Shown in pieces: positions 48,299 to 48,305 of a stretch of DNA of 48,305 nucleotides; the stretch's first letter is position 1, and each line of letters starts with the position of its first letter. The notes beneath the pieces were generated by a model that saw nothing but the letters and a program-made list of their open reading frames with translations, had not been told where the DNA came from and did not search any database. The position numbers and the translations under genes were made by a program. The DNA comes from Frisingicoccus sp009929615 (lineage in GTDB: Bacteria; Bacillota; Clostridia; Lachnospirales; Lachnospiraceae), in the NCBI GenBank assembly GCA_028692275.1, contig JAQUXR010000018.1, forward strand, positions 1 through 48,305, read 5' to 3'.

Positions 48299-48305
48299 AT
48301 GTCTA
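48299..48305 (+). CDS. Start of a right-edge gene (partial)
   Basis: ATG at 48299 with AAAGGTGG about 9 nt ahead, continuing beyond the window; only two codons and one base are present, so the product cannot be named. TTGACA at 48243 and TATAAT at 48256 lie upstream but are only 7 nt apart, so only one of them can serve as part of the same promoter. Confidence 0.5.

Noticed and set aside
1..48305. tRNA, rRNA, CRISPR arrays and intact insertion sequences
   Set aside because: No cloverleaf, no regularly spaced direct repeats with unique spacers, and no transposase with flanking inverted repeats were found by eye.

Overview
The window looks like a chromosomal contig from a low-GC Firmicute of the Lachnospiraceae (gut Clostridia). 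The evidence is the AT-rich base composition, strong AGGAGG ribosome binding sites, many lipoproteins and ECF-type sigma factors, and a set of protein families typical of that group (DUF6472-like small protein, DUF1292 protein, Ltp-repeat protein, NodB deacetylase, TrpB2, cytosolic parvulin). The genus cannot be fixed by eye. A run of exactly 100 N at 35768-35867 shows it is a draft scaffold. No rRNA, tRNA, CRISPR array or intact insertion sequence was seen, and no gene-free stretch exceeds about 300 bases.

Layout. 1-3950: markedly AT-rich remnant of an integrative or phage-like element: a helicase-like fragment, a strongly folded RNA hairpin, small orphan genes and a ParB-methyltransferase gene cut off after its AdoMet motif. 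4000-5100: ECF sigma factor with an overlapping putative anti-sigma gene. 5190-9600: cysteine hydrolase, lipoprotein, and an operon of a metallopeptidase lipoprotein, a membrane-anchored GH3 enzyme and a 56-codon gene. 9600-11750: creatininase-family gene and membrane partner, divergent from a GntR regulator, with matching operator-like sites in both promoters. 11800-14210: nadA with a CbbX/SpoVK-like AAA+ ATPase. 14366-17900: two short transcription units behind ECF-type promoters, a truncated Rpn-like nuclease, a zinc-ribbon peptide, a parvulin and a peptide deformylase. 17950-26030: Ldh2-type dehydrogenase, EamA transporter, Ltp-repeat protein, three secreted proteins (two clearly paralogous), small acidic proteins, pseudouridine synthase. 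26100-31860: BvgS-type hybrid kinase, riboswitch-controlled yjdF-like gene, and a zinc-ribbon ECF sigma factor fused to a membrane segment and a large extracytoplasmic part. 31900-37170: Spx/ArsC protein, orphan prepilin, double flavodoxin, FUSC-like protein, diguanylate cyclase (broken by the gap), MerR regulator. 37200-43950: MerR-type promoter and cupin, TrpB2, then a solute-binding lipoprotein followed by a tandem-Cache MscS channel and a nitrilase-family amidase. 43940-46680: overlapping operon of glycosyltransferase, NodB deacetylase and flippase-like protein. 46800-48305: small cysteine protein, HD hydrolase, XRE regulator, and the first codons of a right-edge gene.

How it works together. 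The most informative structure is a probable ECF sigma regulon. The unusual membrane-linked sigma factor at 30054 is preceded by AAACCT-15 nt-CGTCTA, and the same promoter with the same spacing precedes a small membrane-protein gene (14430, interrupted by an amber codon) and a 39-residue amphipathic peptide (17759). The second is the cluster at 39233-43946, where a free solute-binding lipoprotein directly precedes a mechanosensitive-type channel carrying two sensory Cache-like modules and an amidase, suggesting ligand-gated ion or solute flux. Both are inferences from sequence layout and need the stated checks.
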